A stretch of 64,000 bases of DNA from the NCBI GenBank assembly GCA_030649335.1, contig JAUSLL010000057.1, positions 1 to 64,000 of the forward strand, read 5' to 3'. Position numbers and translations under genes: made by a program. The DNA comes from Parvibaculum sp. (GTDB lineage Bacteria > Pseudomonadota > Alphaproteobacteria > Parvibaculales > Parvibaculaceae). Shown here one piece after another: positions 61,168-64,000 of this stretch. Within the stretch, counting starts at the first letter, position 1, and the number at the start of each line of letters is the position of its first letter. The notes under the pieces were generated by a model. The model saw nothing but the letters and a program-made list of their open reading frames with translations, searched no databases and was not told the origin of the DNA.

Positions 61168-62066
61168 GACAGATATGTCCTGCGCCGCGCCGCGCGCCAG
61201 TTGCGCCAGACAAGGATCAGCACCATCAGCGTGAAGACAAAGGCGATCTGGTATTCCGCGCCGAGTACAAAGCCCGCGACATTTTCAAGGGCACCCAGCG
61301 ACAGGCCTGCGACCACGACACCACCGACATTGCCGAGGCCCGCGACCACCACGATCATAAATGAGCGCACCGTATAAGGCAGGCCGATATAGGGATGGAT
61401 GGTCCATGCCATGACGGCAAGGCTGCCCGCCGCGCCACACAGTGCGCCGTTGAGACCATAGGTCATGGCATAAACGCGGTCGGTGTTGATGCCGAGAATA
61501 TGCGCCGCACGCGGGTTTTGTGCCGTGGCGCGGATCGCCTGCCCCAGACGTGCATGACGCAGGAATAGCCACAGCACACCGCCCGACACCATCGCCAGCA
61601 CAAAGGCGATGACCTTGATCCAGGCAACCGTCACCGCCCCGTCGAGCATATAGAACGAGCCGAGGCCCGTATCAAAGCTGCGTACATCGGAGCCGAAAAT
61701 GGTGTTGGTCAACTGTTGAATGACAATCGACAGGCCGAAGGTCGCAAGGATCGAAATGAAGAGGTCCTTGTCCACCACACGAAAAATGACCGTGTAGTAA
61801 AGCCCCCAGCCGATGGCGAACATCGCAAGTGCCGAGACCGGGAGCGCGGCGTAAGCGGGCACACCATGCGACAGCGCCGCATAGGCGATGTAGCCGCCGA
61901 GCACGACCAATTCGCCCTGCACGATATTGACGATGTTGAGCACGCCCCAGACGAGCGACATGCCGTAAGCCGCGAGCGCGAAAATCGCACCGGCGAGCAA
62001 TCCGTTCAACACAACGTCGAGAGCGAAATTGGGATTTTGAACCAGAAGAAGAAAATTATCGACCAC
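61164..62066 (-). CDS. livH: Branched-chain amino acid/amide ABC transporter permease LivH
   Basis: A 300-residue permease with eight or so helices. GLLAGAIFALAAYGMSLVWGVLNIVNIVQGELVVLGGY is the classic LivH N-terminus, and LGQAIRATAQNPRAAHILGINTDRVYAMTYGLNGALCG is the coupling loop. The start is GTG at 62066 (MVDNFLLLVQ), 27 bases after the stop of the binding-protein gene. It forms the membrane channel with LivM. Confidence 0.9.
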   Translation of the reverse strand: MVDNFLLLVQNPNFALDVVLNGLLAGAIFALAAYGMSLVWGVLNIVNIVQGELVVLGGYIAYAALSHGVPAYAALPVSALAMFAIGWGLYYTVIFRVVDKDLFISILATFGLSIVIQQLTNTIFGSDVRSFDTGLGSFYMLDGAVTVAWIKVIAFVLAMVSGGVLWLFLRHARLGQAIRATAQNPRAAHILGINTDRVYAMTYGLNGALCGAAGSLAVMAWTIHPYIGLPYTVRSFMIVVVAGLGNVGGVVVAGLSLGALENVAGFVLGAEYQIAFVFTLMVLILVWRNWRAARRRTYLS

Positions 62067-62093
62067 GCCGTGCCTTACCTTTTGTCCCCGAAC

Positions 62094-63302
62094 TCATCTT
62101 TTATCCCAAGTGGGGATCGGCGCGCGCAATTTCGCTTCGGCCCATTTTTCGGGGTACACGACCACATATTTACCGTCTTGCACCTGAAAGAGAATGGTCG
62201 GCTTGCCTGCGTTCTTGCCGGTCTCGTCGATGCGCACGGGGCCATAAAAACTTTGTATGTCTGTGGTCGCCAACGCATCACGCACCGCCTTGGGGTCGAG
62301 CGTGCCCGCACGGGTAAAGGCGTCGGCAAAGACCTGCACGGCAGCGCTTGATTCCGCCGCCTGATAAGGCGCGGTCTCATTGTAGGTTTTTTCGTAAAGC
62401 GCCGCATAGTCGCTGGCAGAACCGAAGAGATCATCCGAATATGAAAGCGACGGCGCCCATTGCGCGGCACACAGAACATATTCAGCACTCTTGCCGAGCG
62501 TTTCGGCAATGCGCGCACTGTCGCAATGGGTCATGGCAACCATGGGCACATTGACACGCTGGTCGGCCATTTGCCGCACGGCGGTGGCGGCACCCTTTTC
62601 ATGACCCGACACAATGAGGAGATCGGGTTTCAGCAATTTCACTTTGGTGAGCGTCGCCGACATATCATTGAGGTCCGGCGGCAATTTGTCGTCGATGACA
62701 ATCTTCATGCCGAAGCGCTTGGCATCCGCCGTCACACCAGCGCGCACATCCTGCGAGAAGGGATCGTTCTCAAACGCCATTGCGACTTTGAGCTTGGACG
62801 GATCGGCTGAACGGGCGGCGGCGACTTCAACTGCACCTTTAAGATATTGATCCGTCGTCGTCAGCACAGCGAAGAGATATTTATATCCCTTTTGAAAAAG
62901 CGACACGGCTGCGCCGTTGGCCTCGACCATCGGTACGCCATATTTTTCGGTGACGGGGGCCATGGCTTCGGTGAGGCCCGAGGAATAAGGCCCGAGCAGG
63001 AATTTGACGCCGTCCTGCTGGATCAGACGTTCGGCAAGCTGGGCACCGCGCGCGGGCGTTGATTCATCATCGTAATAGACGACTTCAAGCTTGTAGGTCT
63101 TGTCGCCGACCTTAACGCCGCCGCGCTCATTGATGCGCGCGACCGCGAGGTCATAACCGTTGCGGGTGTAAACGCCGTTCGAGGAATATTTGCCGCTGAG
63201 CGAAACAGCCGCGCCCAAACGAATGCTCACGGCCTCGTCGGCAGAGGCGGAAACCGCCCAGCCCACACACACCGCGAAGGCCAGAAGCCCCAATTTTTTC
63301 AT
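62094..63302 (-). CDS. ABC transporter periplasmic ligand-binding protein (LivK/Peripla_BP_6 type)
   Basis: A 402-residue periplasmic binding protein. The signal peptide MKKLGLLAFAVCVGWAVSASA is followed by IRLGAAVSLSGKYSSNGVYTRNGYDLAVARIN and VVYYDDESTPARGAQLAERLI, with LGPYSSGLTEAMAPV as the ligand-binding edge. GGGGAA eight bases before the ATG at 63302 sets the start. It is the first gene of the livHMGF operon. The family binds branched-chain amino acids but also amides, urea and aromatic acids, so the ligand is open. Confidence 0.87.
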   Translation of the reverse strand: MKKLGLLAFAVCVGWAVSASADEAVSIRLGAAVSLSGKYSSNGVYTRNGYDLAVARINERGGVKVGDKTYKLEVVYYDDESTPARGAQLAERLIQQDGVKFLLGPYSSGLTEAMAPVTEKYGVPMVEANGAAVSLFQKGYKYLFAVLTTTDQYLKGAVEVAAARSADPSKLKVAMAFENDPFSQDVRAGVTADAKRFGMKIVIDDKLPPDLNDMSATLTKVKLLKPDLLIVSGHEKGAATAVRQMADQRVNVPMVAMTHCDSARIAETLGKSAEYVLCAAQWAPSLSYSDDLFGSASDYAALYEKTYNETAPYQAAESSAAVQVFADAFTRAGTLDPKAVRDALATTDIQSFYGPVRIDETGKNAGKPTILFQVQDGKYVVVYPEKWAEAKLRAPIPTWDKR

Positions 63303-63425
63303 AACCACGTTCCCCGTATGCGACATCAAAACCCGCTCCCACCGGTCTTGACGCCCGCCGCGCCGCTTCCCATCTCTCCTTCACGGACGCCGCACCAGGC
63401 GGGTCCGTTCAAGGCACAAAGCATC

Positions 63426-63521
63426 TGCCGGCCAAATGGCGGCAATCCAGCTTTGGTCCTTGTTTATACCATTGCTTTGGCTTCCCAAGGTCCGAAATGG
63501 CCGGGGAACATAAAAAAGGAT
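63426..63521 (+). promoter_or_regulatory. ROSE-like RNA thermometer in the Hsp20 leader
   Basis: Two hairpins precede the Hsp20 gene. The first is TGCCGGCC-AAAT-GGCGGCA (63426-63444). In the second, ATTGCTTT (63471-63478) pairs with AAAAGGAT (63514-63521), which contains the ribosome site, leaving one bulged G as in the ROSE UUGCU/AGGA pairing. Internal stems TTCCC/GGGAA and GGTC/GGCC close the loop. ROSE elements control small heat-shock genes in Hyphomicrobiales. The transcription start is not known. Confidence 0.55.
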
Positions 63522-63530
63522 GACAAGACC

Positions 63531-63995
63531 ATGCGTGCATTCGATTTTGCTCCGCTTTACCGTTCCACCGTCGGCTTCGATCAGCTGCAGTCGCTCCTCG
63601 ACAGCGTGTCGCGCGAACCCGACGCCCCCGCCTATCCCCCCTATAACATCGAACGCCTCAGCGAAAACGACTACCGCATCTCGATGGCGGTAGCAGGCTT
63701 TGCCGAAAGCGAACTCGGTATCGAGGTGAAGCAGAACCTGCTCACTATTTCGGGTCAACGCGCGGAAGCTCCCACCGGCACCTATCTCCATCAGGGCATC
63801 GCCGGTCGCAGCTTTGAACGCCGCTTCCAGCTTGCCGATCATGTTGAAGTGAAAGCCGCTGCGCTCGAAAACGGGCTTCTGCATGTCGATCTGGTGCGCC
63901 AGATCCCCGAACAGCTGAAACCCCGCCAGATCGCCATTACCAAAGGCGCGCCTGCCGCGCCTGCGATTAAAGGCCATCTCACCGCAGCCGAATAA
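63531..63995 (+). CDS. Small heat-shock protein, Hsp20/IbpA family
   Basis: A 154-residue alpha-crystallin-domain chaperone. MRAFDFAPLYRSTVGFDQL is the typical alphaproteobacterial Hsp20 N-terminus, followed by YPPYNIERLSENDYRISMAVAGF. The crystallin core includes LTISGQRAE, GIAGRSFERRFQLADHVEVKAAALENGLLHVDL. It holds unfolded proteins under heat stress. The ATG at 63531 has AAGGA ten bases upstream, within a ROSE-like hairpin. The gene is divergent from the liv operon. Confidence 0.92.
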   Translation: MRAFDFAPLYRSTVGFDQLQSLLDSVSREPDAPAYPPYNIERLSENDYRISMAVAGFAESELGIEVKQNLLTISGQRAEAPTGTYLHQGIAGRSFERRFQLADHVEVKAAALENGLLHVDLVRQIPEQLKPRQIAITKGAPAAPAIKGHLTAAE

Positions 63996-64000
63996 ACGCG

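Overview
The window is GC-rich, gene-dense alphaproteobacterial chromosome, most like Hyphomicrobiales/Parvibaculales. Lineage markers are: a split-alpha pntAA-pntAB-pntB transhydrogenase with a tiny aa3-oxidase subunit IV gene upstream; gapR (DUF2312); cpdR; a two-N-formylglutamate-amidohydrolase complement; an MmgR (alpha-r8)-type small RNA; an Irr-type ICE box; and a PhoB-box-driven plcP-agt lipid-remodelling pair. No phage, insertion sequence, CRISPR array or plasmid gene is visible. The content looks like stable core chromosome with an emphasis on lipids, acyl-CoA and envelope functions.

Layout. 1-2.8 kb: transhydrogenase operon (pntB cut by the left edge) with an ICE-like palindrome in its promoter region and the small COX4-like gene. 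2.9-7.5 kb, minus strand: alpha/beta hydrolase and hotdog thioesterase, then an ABC1 kinase overlapping a pepF-type M3 peptidase. 7.7-17 kb: OmpA-type lipoprotein, sigma-54 response regulator (TacA-like), GH17 membrane glucanase, gapR/DUF1244/N-formylglutamate amidohydrolase, and divergently glycerate kinase plus pyruvate kinase. 17-24 kb: membrane-anchored hydrolase, TPR protein, NAD(P)-binding reductase, HAD phosphatase, rpmJ, a PQQ-sugar-dehydrogenase/cytochrome c fusion, and a second hydrolase paralogous to the one at 2.9 kb. 24-31 kb: MFS carrier, acyl-CoA dehydrogenase, nitroreductase, DUF35/thiolase pair and a VOC protein.

32-38 kb holds the most intriguing set: DUF1329 secreted protein, divergent COG1033-type RND exporter, GST, TauD dioxygenase, LolA-like periplasmic protein and an outer-membrane barrel. 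Inner-membrane, periplasmic and outer-membrane parts lie together, which suggests a lipid or hydrophobe trafficking route. 38-43.5 kb: RND efflux pump with adaptor, PAP2 phosphatase and tRNA-Val(GAC). 43.7-49 kb: cpdR, the second amidohydrolase, the MmgR-like small RNA with a palindromic operator over its promoter, a lytic transglycosylase, and plcP-agt behind three 11-bp-spaced Pho half-sites. 49-57 kb: typA, amidohydrolase, hisN, SCP2/hydrolase pair, and a carboxyltransferase followed by a START-Rieske protein. 57-64 kb: two related secreted PepSY-like proteins, a complete livKHMGF-type branched-chain amino acid/amide ABC transporter, and an Hsp20 gene behind a ROSE-like RNA thermometer.

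Regulatory calls rest on reading motifs by eye, with no alignment or folding software. Functional names are family-level unless a symbol is given.
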